A DNA stretch of 16,755 nucleotides from positions 1 through 16,755 of the forward strand of contig CAIUXU010000497.1 of the NCBI GenBank assembly GCA_903903205.1, in the 5' to 3' direction. This document shows, one piece after another, positions 6,957 to 13,914 of this stretch (its first letter is position 1; each line of letters opens with the position of its first letter). The position numbers and the translations under genes are program-made. The notes below the pieces were generated by a model that did no database searches, had not been told where the DNA came from, and saw nothing but the letters and a program-made list of their open reading frames with translations. Source of the stretch: an uncultured Syntrophobacterales bacterium (GTDB lineage Bacteria > Desulfobacterota > Syntrophia > Syntrophales > UBA5619).

Positions 6957-7973
6957 CTATTTCTTCTCGGCGAACCCTGCTTCCTGCATCAATTTTTTGT
7001 GGAACGCCTCATCCTTTTCCAGGAACTTGACGAACTCCGCCCCGGTGACATAGTTGTCCTTGAGGGCGTTTTTCTCCAGATAGTCTTTCCACTCCTGGGT
7101 GGCAACCACCTTTTTCAACATATCGTTGTAAAATGCAACATGATCCGCGCTGGTGCCGGGCGGAAGGAAGAAAGCGCGCAGCATATGGTACTGCACATCA
7201 ATGCCGTCCTCCTTGCAGGTCGGGATGTCGGCCCAGGACTGGTCTTTGGTGACCTTCTTGTCAAAACCCATGCGCTTGTCGGAGAAGACGCAGAGAGCGC
7301 GGACCTGATCAGCCCGCCACTGAGCGATACTTTCACTGGGGTTGTTCACATTGGAATCGATATGCTTCCCCACCAGTTGCACGGAGGCCTCACCGCCGCT
7401 CTTGTAGGGAATGTAGGTGAATTTCGTTCCGGCGATCTTGTCGACGGCAACCGTGATGATCTGGTCTTCCCGTTTCGAGCCGGTGCCGCCCATCTTGAAA
7501 GTTCCGGGAGCCGCCTTCACGGCAGCGAGGTACTCCTTCGGCGTCTTGTACTTCGTCTCGGCATTGACCCACAGGATGAACTCATCCATCGCAATCATCG
7601 CCACCGGGTTGAGATCCCGCCAGTTGAACGGCAGGTTCGTGGAGATCGGAATCGTATAAATCGCGGAGAACGCCACCATCAGCTTGTGAGGATTGCCCTT
7701 GGACTCCTTCGTGTCGATGATCCCCTCGGCGCCGTTTGCGCCGCCCATGTTCAGGATCATCATCGGCGTCTTCATCAGCTTGTACTTCATCACAATGCCC
7801 TGGATCGTGCGCGCCATCTGGTCGGAAGCGCCGCCAGCCCCGGCGGGCACAATAACCTCCACCGGCCTGGTCGGTTCCCAAGCGGCGGCGGGGGTCGCGG
7901 TTGCAACACTGGACAGTGCTGCAACGACGAGCAGCAGCACTCCATACCCTAATTTTCGGATCTGTCGTTTCAT
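6957..7973 (-). CDS. tctC: Tripartite tricarboxylate transporter, periplasmic binding protein TctC
   Basis: This is the extracytoplasmic solute receptor of the TctABC transporter, 338 residues and typical for the Bug/TctC family. It starts with a clear Sec signal peptide: basic MKRQIRK, a hydrophobic core GVLLLVVAALSSVA, and a probable cleavage after PAAA at residue 31. The mature protein begins with the family pattern WEPTRPVEVIVPAGAGGASDQMAR, in which the PAGAGGASD loop contacts the ligand's carboxylate in known relatives. Two ATGs are adjacent (7976 and 7973). AGGAGG at 7979-7984 leaves two bases to the first and five to the second, so 7973 is preferred. It is the first of the three transporter genes, 47 bases after the aminotransferase. 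Ligands of this family include citrate, aromatic acids and other carboxylates; the exact one cannot be inferred. Confidence 0.95.
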   Translation of the reverse strand: MKRQIRKLGYGVLLLVVAALSSVATATPAAAWEPTRPVEVIVPAGAGGASDQMARTIQGIVMKYKLMKTPMMILNMGGANGAEGIIDTKESKGNPHKLMVAFSAIYTIPISTNLPFNWRDLNPVAMIAMDEFILWVNAETKYKTPKEYLAAVKAAPGTFKMGGTGSKREDQIITVAVDKIAGTKFTYIPYKSGGEASVQLVGKHIDSNVNNPSESIAQWRADQVRALCVFSDKRMGFDKKVTKDQSWADIPTCKEDGIDVQYHMLRAFFLPPGTSADHVAFYNDMLKKVVATQEWKDYLEKNALKDNYVTGAEFVKFLEKDEAFHKKLMQEAGFAEKK

Positions 7974-7978
7974 CATTT

Positions 7979-7984
7979 CCTCCT
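7979..7984 (-). promoter_or_regulatory. Ribosome binding site choosing between two tctC start codons
   Basis: AGGAGG on the minus strand is two bases from the ATG at 7976 and five bases from the ATG at 7973. The spacing favours the second ATG, which shortens the signal peptide by one methionine. Confidence 0.65.
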
Positions 7985-8020
7985 CATTACGTACATGTTA
8001 TGGAACACCATGGTTCCGAT

Positions 8021-9187
8021 TTAATAGGCAGCAAGATAATCCATCGCCGCCATCACCCCGCCCTTTTGGTAAGGAACGCCGGCAACGGCGAACCCCATCT
8101 CCACACCGCCAAGAGTCCCGATAAGCGTCAGGTCGTTGAAATCCCCCAAATGGCCGATCCTGAAAATCCTGTCCTTCAGAAGACCGAGACCGCTCCCGAG
8201 CGACATGTTGAATTTCTCAAGCACTTTGTCCCGGTAGGCATCCGCCCCCTTGTCTCCGGGCATCATGACCGTCGTCAGAACCGGACTGTACTCTTCCGGA
8301 TTGAGACAGAGAATCTCCAGCCCCCAAGTCCGGACCGCTCGACGCGTCGCCTCCCCGTGCCGGAGATGGCGAGCGAAAACGTTATCGAGGCCCTCTTCCT
8401 GTAGCAGGCGGAGCGCCTCCCTGAGGCCATAGAGCAGGTTCGTCGCCGGAGATGACGGGAAAAATCCCCCTTTGTTGGCGGTCAGCATCTCCTCCCATCC
8501 CCAGTAAGATTTGGGAATTTTTGCTGTTTTCGCTGCAGCCAGCGCCTTGTTGCTGATCGCGTTGAAGCCAAGCCCAGGCGGCAGCATCAGCCCTTTTTGG
8601 GAACAGCAGACCGTGACGTCGACCCCCCATTCGTCATGGCGGTAATCAATCGAGCCGAGAGAGGAGATCGTATCGACCATAAAGAGCGCCGGATGGCCTG
8701 TGCGGTTCATTGCCTTGCGGATCTCGGCGATGCGGCTCGTAACGCCAGTCGAGGTCTCGTTGTGGACGACCATGACCGACTTGATCCGATGATCCTTGTC
8801 TTCGGCCAGTTTGGCCTCAACGATGGCGGGATCGGCGCCGTGCCGCCAGTCGCCGGGCACGAAATCGACCTCCAACCCCAGCCGCACGGCCATGTTTTTC
8901 CAGAGTGTCGCGAAGTGCCCCGTCTCAAACATCAGCACCTTGTCGCCGGGTGAGAGCGTGTTGACCAGCCCCGCCTCCCAGGCGCCCGTTCCTGAAGAGG
9001 CAAAGATAACGACCGGTCCTGCCGTCTTGAAAACAGGTTTGAGCCCGCTGAGAACCTCCAGGGCCAACGCCTTGAATTCCGGCCCCCGGTGATCGATGGT
9101 CGGTTTCGCCATCGCCCGGAGCACCTGCTCGGGCACGTTCGTCGGTCCCGGAATCTGCAAGAAATGACGTCCACTTGGATATGACAT
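8021..9187 (-). CDS. Serine/alanine-glyoxylate aminotransferase, PLP class V
   Basis: This 388-residue pyridoxal-phosphate enzyme belongs to the alanine/serine-glyoxylate aminotransferase group. It would move an amino group between serine or alanine and glyoxylate, giving hydroxypyruvate or pyruvate plus glycine. It opens with the family signature GRHFLQIPGPTNVPE (6-20) and IDHRGPEF (31-38). The cofactor phosphate-site stretch SSGTGAWEAG is at 64-73, the ring-contacting aspartate is D172 in MVDTISSLG, and the Schiff-base lysine is K198 in CCSQKGLMLPPG. Translation starts at ATG 9187, with AGGAGGA at 9197-9203; an upstream GTG at 9208 overlaps the ribosome site. The gene is 56 bases downstream of the FAD oxidoreductase gene and 47 bases before tctC. 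Such enzymes serve the serine cycle or glyoxylate handling; no other serine-cycle gene is seen here, so the role in this operon is unclear. Confidence 0.9.
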   Translation of the reverse strand: MSYPSGRHFLQIPGPTNVPEQVLRAMAKPTIDHRGPEFKALALEVLSGLKPVFKTAGPVVIFASSGTGAWEAGLVNTLSPGDKVLMFETGHFATLWKNMAVRLGLEVDFVPGDWRHGADPAIVEAKLAEDKDHRIKSVMVVHNETSTGVTSRIAEIRKAMNRTGHPALFMVDTISSLGSIDYRHDEWGVDVTVCCSQKGLMLPPGLGFNAISNKALAAAKTAKIPKSYWGWEEMLTANKGGFFPSSPATNLLYGLREALRLLQEEGLDNVFARHLRHGEATRRAVRTWGLEILCLNPEEYSPVLTTVMMPGDKGADAYRDKVLEKFNMSLGSGLGLLKDRIFRIGHLGDFNDLTLIGTLGGVEMGFAVAGVPYQKGGVMAAMDYLAAY

Positions 9188-9196
9188 ACTGTTTGT

Positions 9197-9203
9197 TCCT
9201 CCT
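9197..9203 (-). promoter_or_regulatory. Ribosome binding site fixing the aminotransferase start
   Basis: AGGAGGA on the minus strand lies nine bases before the ATG at 9187. The alternative GTG at 9208 would place this site inside the coding region. Confidence 0.65.
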
Positions 9204-9243
9204 TTCACATTAACGCACGCTGAAAACTGATACTCTCGATCTT

Positions 9244-10458
9244 CTATACAGCGATCAGATCCGCATAGCTGAAATGGGGAGATGTCAGTCTTTCAACCTC
9301 CGCGATTTCCACACGCCGGGAGATCAGGCTTCCGATGACACCCGCCTGCCGGATCTCGCCCAAAAAGAGGACGCCCCGGATCTTCCCGTCGCGGATCACA
9401 ACTTTCCGGTAGGCGCCGTTTCTCCGCTCCACCAAGACCTCATCCCCTGTCCGACCTTCGATATCACCGATCGACACCAGGGGCATGCCGCCGATTTCCA
9501 CGGCATTCATGGCCACCATACCATCGTAGGTTGCCCTGCCTCCGGCCATGCTGGAGGCGGCTATTCGTCCCTGTGCCACGGCCACGGGCCAACTGGCGGG
9601 GATTGTCCTGTCGCCTGTGAGGGGATCCAACGTTTCCGCCGCATCGCCCGCCGCATAGACATCCGGATCGGAGGTCCTCTGGAATTCGTCCACGGTGATC
9701 CCCCGCCCTGTCTCGATCCCGGCGGCGACGGCCAGTCCGATGTTCGGCTTGACGCCGATGGCCATGACAACCAGGTCGGCGGGGAAAACCCGCCCGCCCG
9801 CATTCACACCACTAACCGCCCCGGAATCCACCGAAATCGCGTCGACGCCCATGCCGACCAGGATCTCGACGCCCTCCTCCCGCACAGATTCGGCCAGCAT
9901 GTCCGAGGCTTCATCGTCGAGCTGGCGGGGCAGCAGCCGGGGTAGCTTCTCAATAACCGTCACGTTCAAACCACGTTTTTTTAATGCCAGCGCCGTCTTT
10001 AGGCCGATAAGTCCGGCTCCCACCACAACGGCGCTCCGTGCCTTTCCGGTGGCATCGAAAATTTCCCCTGCCTGTTGCAGGGTCCACAGGCTGTACACAC
10101 CCGGGGCGCCGGCCCCCGGGACGGGCGGCACGACCGGCAGCGATCCCGTGGCAAGCAGCAATTTATCATACTGGAAACGTCTCCCGGAGGAGAGCAGCAC
10201 GGCTTTTTCATCCCGAAGCAGCGCTACCGCCGTTTCTCCCATGAGACACTCGATTCCGGCCTTCGCAAAGTCTTCTGCGGTCCGGAGCACGGAGGCCGCG
10301 GGCTCGTACTTCCCCGCAATGATATCGGGCAGGTCGATGCGGCTGTACACATAATGAAGTTCGTTCGTGATGACGGCCACCGGGGTATGAGGATCCTGCT
10401 TTCGCAGCATCGTGGCGGCGGTTGAACCCGCTATACCCTGGCCAATGACAATATACAT
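9244..10458 (-). CDS. FAD/NAD(P)-dependent oxidoreductase (FNOR type)
   Basis: This 404-residue flavoprotein is of the pyridine nucleotide-disulfide oxidoreductase class, like rubredoxin/ferredoxin reductases and the oxidoreductases found beside cooS and cooF. The N-terminal FAD motif is GQGIAGS (6-12), the ATGS motif is at 103-106, the second Rossmann motif GAGLIGLKTA is at 147-156, and the FAD-binding DVYAAGDAAE is at 266-275. The acidic residue E170 at the end of the NAD-site strand favours NADH over NADPH (inference). No redox-active CxxC pair is present, so it is not a disulfide reductase. The ATG at 10458 is 15 bases after the CooS-like stop, with a GAGGGGCGG-like ribosome site. With CooF it would connect NAD(H) to the CooS-like protein. 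The C-terminal 80 residues form the usual reductase dimerisation domain. Confidence 0.9.
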   Translation of the reverse strand: MYIVIGQGIAGSTAATMLRKQDPHTPVAVITNELHYVYSRIDLPDIIAGKYEPAASVLRTAEDFAKAGIECLMGETAVALLRDEKAVLLSSGRRFQYDKLLLATGSLPVVPPVPGAGAPGVYSLWTLQQAGEIFDATGKARSAVVVGAGLIGLKTALALKKRGLNVTVIEKLPRLLPRQLDDEASDMLAESVREEGVEILVGMGVDAISVDSGAVSGVNAGGRVFPADLVVMAIGVKPNIGLAVAAGIETGRGITVDEFQRTSDPDVYAAGDAAETLDPLTGDRTIPASWPVAVAQGRIAASSMAGGRATYDGMVAMNAVEIGGMPLVSIGDIEGRTGDEVLVERRNGAYRKVVIRDGKIRGVLFLGEIRQAGVIGSLISRRVEIAEVERLTSPHFSYADLIAV

Positions 10459-10473
10459 ATACCGCCCCTCGCG

Positions 10474-11922
10474 TTACCTTGCGGTAGCGACTTCCGTCGA
10501 TTTTGTTATGAATTTCAAGAACTCGCTCAATGGCAGCAATTCCCCCGGCAATTTCATCTCCGGCAAGCTCCCCATCTCGCCTGCATCGACATACGTCCTG
10601 ATCCCTTTTGCCGCAAAGGCGATCGCCGTCGACCAGATCTTGTTGCGACCGATCTCCTGGAGGATGGCGAATACGGGAATACTTTGTTCCTTTGCATTCT
10701 GGGCGATCGCCAGAAACTCACCGACATCATGGCAGGACCCGATATGCAGGACGGCGGGAACGCCGATCTCCGTGATGTTTTTGAACCCCTCACGGACTGC
10801 ATATTCCGGACGGCACATGCCGGCCTTTGCCAATGCGGCGCCGGCACAACCGGCGGTTACGACGAGATACCCTTCGGAGAGGAGCCTTTCCGCCGTCTGA
10901 ACAATCTGCGCATCCTGGGTATTGGCAACAGTGCCGCAGCCTCCGAGATAAACGACACCCTTGACAAAACTCCGGGCCGATTCTTCCTTCAGCGCTTTAA
11001 GCACTTGCTTGGAATTTTCCGCAGTGTACCCCGTGTGAAGCCGTTCCACCGCCGATGGAATTTGCACACTTTTCCCGCTGCGCCTCTCAAAGGCCTGGGT
11101 GGCAACCTGAATGGCCTCACCGATTTTTCGATCCGTGTCCAGCGAGGCGGAGACCATAACAGCGGTATTGCCGGCCTTGGCCAGCGCCACCGTTGCCGGC
11201 ATGACGCACTGTGAGCCCACGACGAGCAAATCCACGGCCCCCGTCAGGAGGGGCATCTCCTGGGAATCGTAATTCGTCAACACCGACAGCCCGGCGCCTG
11301 CCTCTGCGCCACATACCGCGGCCAGATTAAAGGGGACACCGGATTTGGCTGCTGCCTTCCGGAAGGCCTCCACAATCTGCGGAGCCACATGGCCCATGAG
11401 GACGACATTCGCGGCGTCAGCCCTCAAGGCGCCCATATTGACGGCGACGGCCCCGGGTTCCGTTTTGCCGTAAACCCGCTCCTTGGCCGCCCTGATCAAG
11501 AGAAGAATCTTTGCAGCGGCCTCACCCACTTCCGCCATTCGCGCGACATTATCGGCAGGAGCGAGCATGCCATCGTCGGTCATGTAAACGGCTTGAGCGA
11601 CACCGCTCTCAACGTCGGCGCCAAAGTCACGGGCCAGGCCGGCCAGCGCCACGGCGCCATCCGTTACGCGCTTGAGCAGGCGATGGGAAACCAGCCCTTC
11701 CTGGGTGCGACCGCACACCGTGAGCTGCGGAACAACAGCGAACGGATTCACCCGGCAGGGGCCTTCAGAGCAGTCCGAACAGCAGATGCTCAGACGCCCG
11801 AAACCGCATTGCGGCTGGGCTGCTTCAGCCCGATCCCAGATCACGTCCGTTTTTGTTTTGTAAGCCCTGATCAACAGTTCATTCGTCGCCTCGTCTATCG
11901 ACTTTTTGCGGATTTCCTTCAT
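10474..11922 (-). CDS. cooS: Compact CooS-like (Ni-CO dehydrogenase family) protein
   Basis: This 482-residue protein is homologous to anaerobic CO dehydrogenase (usually about 630 residues). C39 and C47 match the D-cluster ligands. C48, C51, C56 and C70 match the B cluster at the same numbers as Carboxydothermus CODH-II (numbering from memory). C-cluster ligands are all found: H178 (LMGHVAPQ), C204 (AVCGAEAG), C239 (GSQCVMP), C329 (LGGCGTV), C359 (TAGCAGAALAKAG) and C397 (HIGSCHDV). About 80 residues are missing between C70 and H178, with smaller losses later. Positions 93 and 96, histidines in CODH, are leucines (VALAGLARD), and no lysine aligns clearly with K563. It keeps the metal framework but probably not CO oxidation. 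The ATG at 11922 has AGGAGGGG at 11933-11940; the frame is open to 12006, but that part is arginine-rich and inside cooF. The gene lies four bases after cooF. A hybrid-cluster-like reductase role is an alternative. Confidence 0.88.
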   Translation of the reverse strand: MKEIRKKSIDEATNELLIRAYKTKTDVIWDRAEAAQPQCGFGRLSICCSDCSEGPCRVNPFAVVPQLTVCGRTQEGLVSHRLLKRVTDGAVALAGLARDFGADVESGVAQAVYMTDDGMLAPADNVARMAEVGEAAAKILLLIRAAKERVYGKTEPGAVAVNMGALRADAANVVLMGHVAPQIVEAFRKAAAKSGVPFNLAAVCGAEAGAGLSVLTNYDSQEMPLLTGAVDLLVVGSQCVMPATVALAKAGNTAVMVSASLDTDRKIGEAIQVATQAFERRSGKSVQIPSAVERLHTGYTAENSKQVLKALKEESARSFVKGVVYLGGCGTVANTQDAQIVQTAERLLSEGYLVVTAGCAGAALAKAGMCRPEYAVREGFKNITEIGVPAVLHIGSCHDVGEFLAIAQNAKEQSIPVFAILQEIGRNKIWSTAIAFAAKGIRTYVDAGEMGSLPEMKLPGELLPLSEFLKFITKSTEVATAR

Positions 11923-11926
11923 CGTG

Positions 11927-12481
11927 TTACTTCCCCTCCTTCGAAAAATCCAACCCCATCGCCTGAGCCTGCGGTGAACCCGGAATGGACGAGACATACG
12001 CAGCAATTCTTCCCCGCTTTGCCGCCAGCACCTTCACATATGCGTCCTCCTCACCGTAGACCAGAGCGCCCGTCGGGCAGGAGGCGACGCAGGCGGCCTC
12101 CTCCATGTTCATGCAGGCGTCGCACTTCATCGCCGTCTTGAACTGCGCCGATGGAATCACCGCGCCGAAGGGACAGGACATGACGCACATCCAGCAGCCC
12201 CGGCATTTGTCCTGGGCCACAAACGTCGTCCCCTTTTCCGGGTCGCGCTGCATGGCCCCCGATGGGCAGGCCATGAGACAGACTGCATCCTGGCAATGAC
12301 GGCACTGAAGCGGAAAACTCGACCCCGTCGGGCCGAACACGCCGACCCGCGCCGCCGGTCTTGGGTCCTCATGGACCGCCAGAGCCAGCCGCTTGCTCGT
12401 GGAGTTCCGCTCTACGGCGCACTGCAATTCACAGGTCTTACAGCCGAGACATTTGTCCCGATCTACCCACACACGCTTCAT
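11927..12481 (-). CDS. cooF: CooF/HycB-type electron-transfer protein with four [4Fe-4S] clusters
   Basis: This 184-residue polyferredoxin has sixteen cysteines in four groups: C11/C14/C17/C21, C60/C63/C68/C72, C93/C96/C99/C103 and C120/C123/C131/C135. That spacing is typical of the CooF/HycB/DmsB family and predicts four [4Fe-4S] clusters. In characterised systems CooF carries electrons between the CODH B/D clusters and a partner such as hydrogenase or an FAD-NAD oxidoreductase. Here it lies four bases ahead of the CooS-like gene, with the FAD oxidoreductase next, which matches the known cooF-cooS-oxidoreductase arrangement. The ATG at 12481 has GAGGG six bases upstream. No twin-arginine or Sec signal is present, so it acts in the cytoplasm. 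The exact electron partner is inferred from order alone. Confidence 0.9.
   Translation of the reverse strand: MKRVWVDRDKCLGCKTCELQCAVERNSTSKRLALAVHEDPRPAARVGVFGPTGSSFPLQCRHCQDAVCLMACPSGAMQRDPEKGTTFVAQDKCRGCWMCVMSCPFGAVIPSAQFKTAMKCDACMNMEEAACVASCPTGALVYGEEDAYVKVLAAKRGRIAAYVSSIPGSPQAQAMGLDFSKEGK
11933..11940 (-). promoter_or_regulatory. Ribosome binding site fixing the CooS-like start
   Basis: AGGAGGGG on the minus strand lies ten bases before the ATG at 11922, inside the last codons of the upstream cooF gene. It supports this start over the longer reading frame beginning at 12006. Confidence 0.6.
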
Positions 12482-12503
12482 TTGATTCCCTCACATTCCA
12501 TCC

Positions 12504-13145
12504 TCAGGCAACCCGTATCCCCCAAAGGCAGAGGACCTCCTCCAGCATCGCCTCCGCCCGCTTGGGGTTGAACACCCCGCACTGGCAGGGCTTCGCCATC
12601 TCCTCGGCGGCCTCCCGGACAGTCAGCTTGCGCTCCTTGACGTCGGTGATCATCTTCTTGATCAGGTTGAACGGAACCTGCCCGTGCCCGCACATGGTCG
12701 TGAAGCGAAGGATCTCCTCTTCAGGCAGCCGCTCCGTCTTTCCCCAGATTCCGAGGGACGTTTCACAGGTATGCCTCTTGACCCCCGCCTCCTGGCAGCA
12801 CTCCCGCACATCCCCCAAAAGCCCCGAAACGATAACAGAAATACCCAGATCTTCGTCCTTGAGCGCCTTGAGCGCCTTGATCAGGGATTCCCTGTTGTCG
12901 AACACCCCGTGGACGATGGAGGTGTCACGGGTCTTTTCGATGATCTCCCCCGAGGGTGTAATGTAGCGGTTTCCCGTCCTCATGTCGCCCAGGTTGACGG
13001 GCTCGAATCGGTTCACAATCTGAAGGAAGCGCTGCAGCTTGGCGCTCGAGTCCACCTCGTTGATACCCTTGGCCGACATGGCAAATAGAACATAATCGTT
13101 CTTCAAGCTCTCCAGGGTTCCCCTCCGGTGCAGTGTATGGCTCAT
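12504..13145 (-). CDS. Uncharacterised cysteine-rich protein, coupled to the ferredoxin-domain protein
   Basis: I do not recognise this 213-residue protein. It has no signal peptide or membrane segment. The N-terminal half (TLHRRGTLESLKNDYV, a possible VNLGDM turn, SIVHGVFDNRE) looks like a mixed alpha/beta domain with several histidines. The C-terminal half has seven cysteines at 116, 117, 127, 152, 187, 189 and 206, in the stretches RECCQEAG, RHTCETS, TTMCGHGQVP and KPCQCGVFNPKRA. Such conserved-looking motifs suggest a metal or iron-sulfur site, but the spacing is not that of a ferredoxin. The ATG at 13145 overlaps the stop of the upstream gene (ATGA), with AGGAGG at 13153-13158, so the two products are probably made in equal amounts and act together. 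CooF starts 22 bases downstream. Function unknown; a redox enzyme subunit fed by the neighbouring ferredoxins is a reasonable guess. Confidence 0.7.
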   Translation of the reverse strand: MSHTLHRRGTLESLKNDYVLFAMSAKGINEVDSSAKLQRFLQIVNRFEPVNLGDMRTGNRYITPSGEIIEKTRDTSIVHGVFDNRESLIKALKALKDEDLGISVIVSGLLGDVRECCQEAGVKRHTCETSLGIWGKTERLPEEEILRFTTMCGHGQVPFNLIKKMITDVKERKLTVREAAEEMAKPCQCGVFNPKRAEAMLEEVLCLWGIRVA

Positions 13146-13888
13146 CGCATCGCCTCCTCAACGAAGAACGGTTTTCCGAGACCCACGTTTGTCTTGCCGT
13201 TGAGCGTCGGCGCCACGCCTGCCCCCCTGGCCAGGTCGAAGGCCGGCGTCTTGTCGCCGGGATGAACCTTGCAGGTCAAATCAAAGCTGCATACGGTGGA
13301 AATTTCCTTAGTCACCTTTTTTACGACCCCGATGATTTCCTGAACGCGCTCCAGGGGAACGGTCATCTCAATAATGGCCGACAACACTTTTTCATTCATG
13401 AGTTCCGGGTTCATCCTCCCGCTGTTCCGGTCGACCATCAAGGTCGTGATGGGGTTCTTCGGCTCGAAATGGATCTCCCCCAATGAAGCGATGGCCATGG
13501 CCACCTTCTCGATGTCCCTGAAGAAAGCGCCCGTGCTCGGACGGCCCATTTCGATCGCCATCCCCGCCTCGCCGTACTTGAACCGGCCCGTAACATCGTT
13601 CGTCTTCATCTCCTCGGTCCCGCGGCCGGGGACCCTTGTTTCCTTGTGTTCGATCAGAGGGTTGCTGAACGTACCGCGCACCGACCGGGGCCAGACCGGG
13701 AGAGGCTCGTAGAGCGCCTTTCCGGTGCAGATCTCCGCACGATAGCACACGCCGCAGTCCACACATTCATCCTGATTGACATCAGCGCAGACACGGCCGT
13801 ACGGGTCCTTCGTGAACCCGATGGCTCCCATGGTGCAGTAGGAAACGCAACGGCCACATCCCACACATTTGATTTCGTCCACCTTCAC
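13142..13888 (-). CDS. 2[4Fe-4S] protein with an unknown C-terminal domain
   Basis: This 248-residue protein starts with a bacterial-type double-cluster ferredoxin domain: C8/C11/C14/C18 and C42/C45/C48/C54, with a 23-residue insertion holding an extra C34. A long domain I cannot name follows (residues 60-248). It holds the stretches RVPGRGTEEMKTNDVTGR (85-102) and EMGRPSTGAFFRDIE (113-127) and two late cysteines, C200 and C206. From memory there is a faint likeness to iron-sulfur flavoprotein reductases of the 6-hydroxynicotinate reductase kind, which I could not check. Translation starts at GTG 13888 (GTGAAGGTG) with AAGGGG seven bases upstream, 26 bases after the carboxyltransferase stop. 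The end overlaps the next gene by four bases. It is soluble and probably passes electrons to the domain beside it or to its coupled partner. Confidence 0.75.
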   Translation of the reverse strand: MKVDEIKCVGCGRCVSYCTMGAIGFTKDPYGRVCADVNQDECVDCGVCYRAEICTGKALYEPLPVWPRSVRGTFSNPLIEHKETRVPGRGTEEMKTNDVTGRFKYGEAGMAIEMGRPSTGAFFRDIEKVAMAIASLGEIHFEPKNPITTLMVDRNSGRMNPELMNEKVLSAIIEMTVPLERVQEIIGVVKKVTKEISTVCSFDLTCKVHPGDKTPAFDLARGAGVAPTLNGKTNVGLGKPFFVEEAMR

Positions 13889-13914
13889 TGATGTACCCCT
13901 TTCTGCATTACTGG

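Noticed and set aside
6822..7952. A 376-codon open frame on the plus strand opposite tctC
   Set aside because: It mirrors the tctC gene, contains no recognisable motif and no convincing ribosome site, and its composition is that of an antisense shadow.
8002..8017. Imperfect palindrome GGAACACCATGGTTCC between the aminotransferase and tctC genes
   Set aside because: It could be an operator, but it is short, occurs only once, and no promoter elements lie around it within the operon.
10474..11922. Classification as a hybrid-cluster protein (Hcp/prismane)
   Set aside because: The N-terminal D/B-cluster cysteine pattern and the HIGSC, TAGCAG and GSQCVMP motifs are those of CooS. The gene order with cooF and the oxidoreductase also fits CooS, although the chemistry may differ.
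10474..11922. Truncated pseudogene of a CO dehydrogenase
   Set aside because: The reading frame is intact, all cluster ligands are kept, and the missing residues come out in internal blocks rather than from one end. This points to a selected compact form.
11923..12006. N-terminal extension of the CooS-like protein
   Set aside because: The 28 extra residues are arginine-rich, lie inside cooF, and the ATG at 11922 has its own ribosome site. With that start the cluster cysteines also take the canonical residue numbers.
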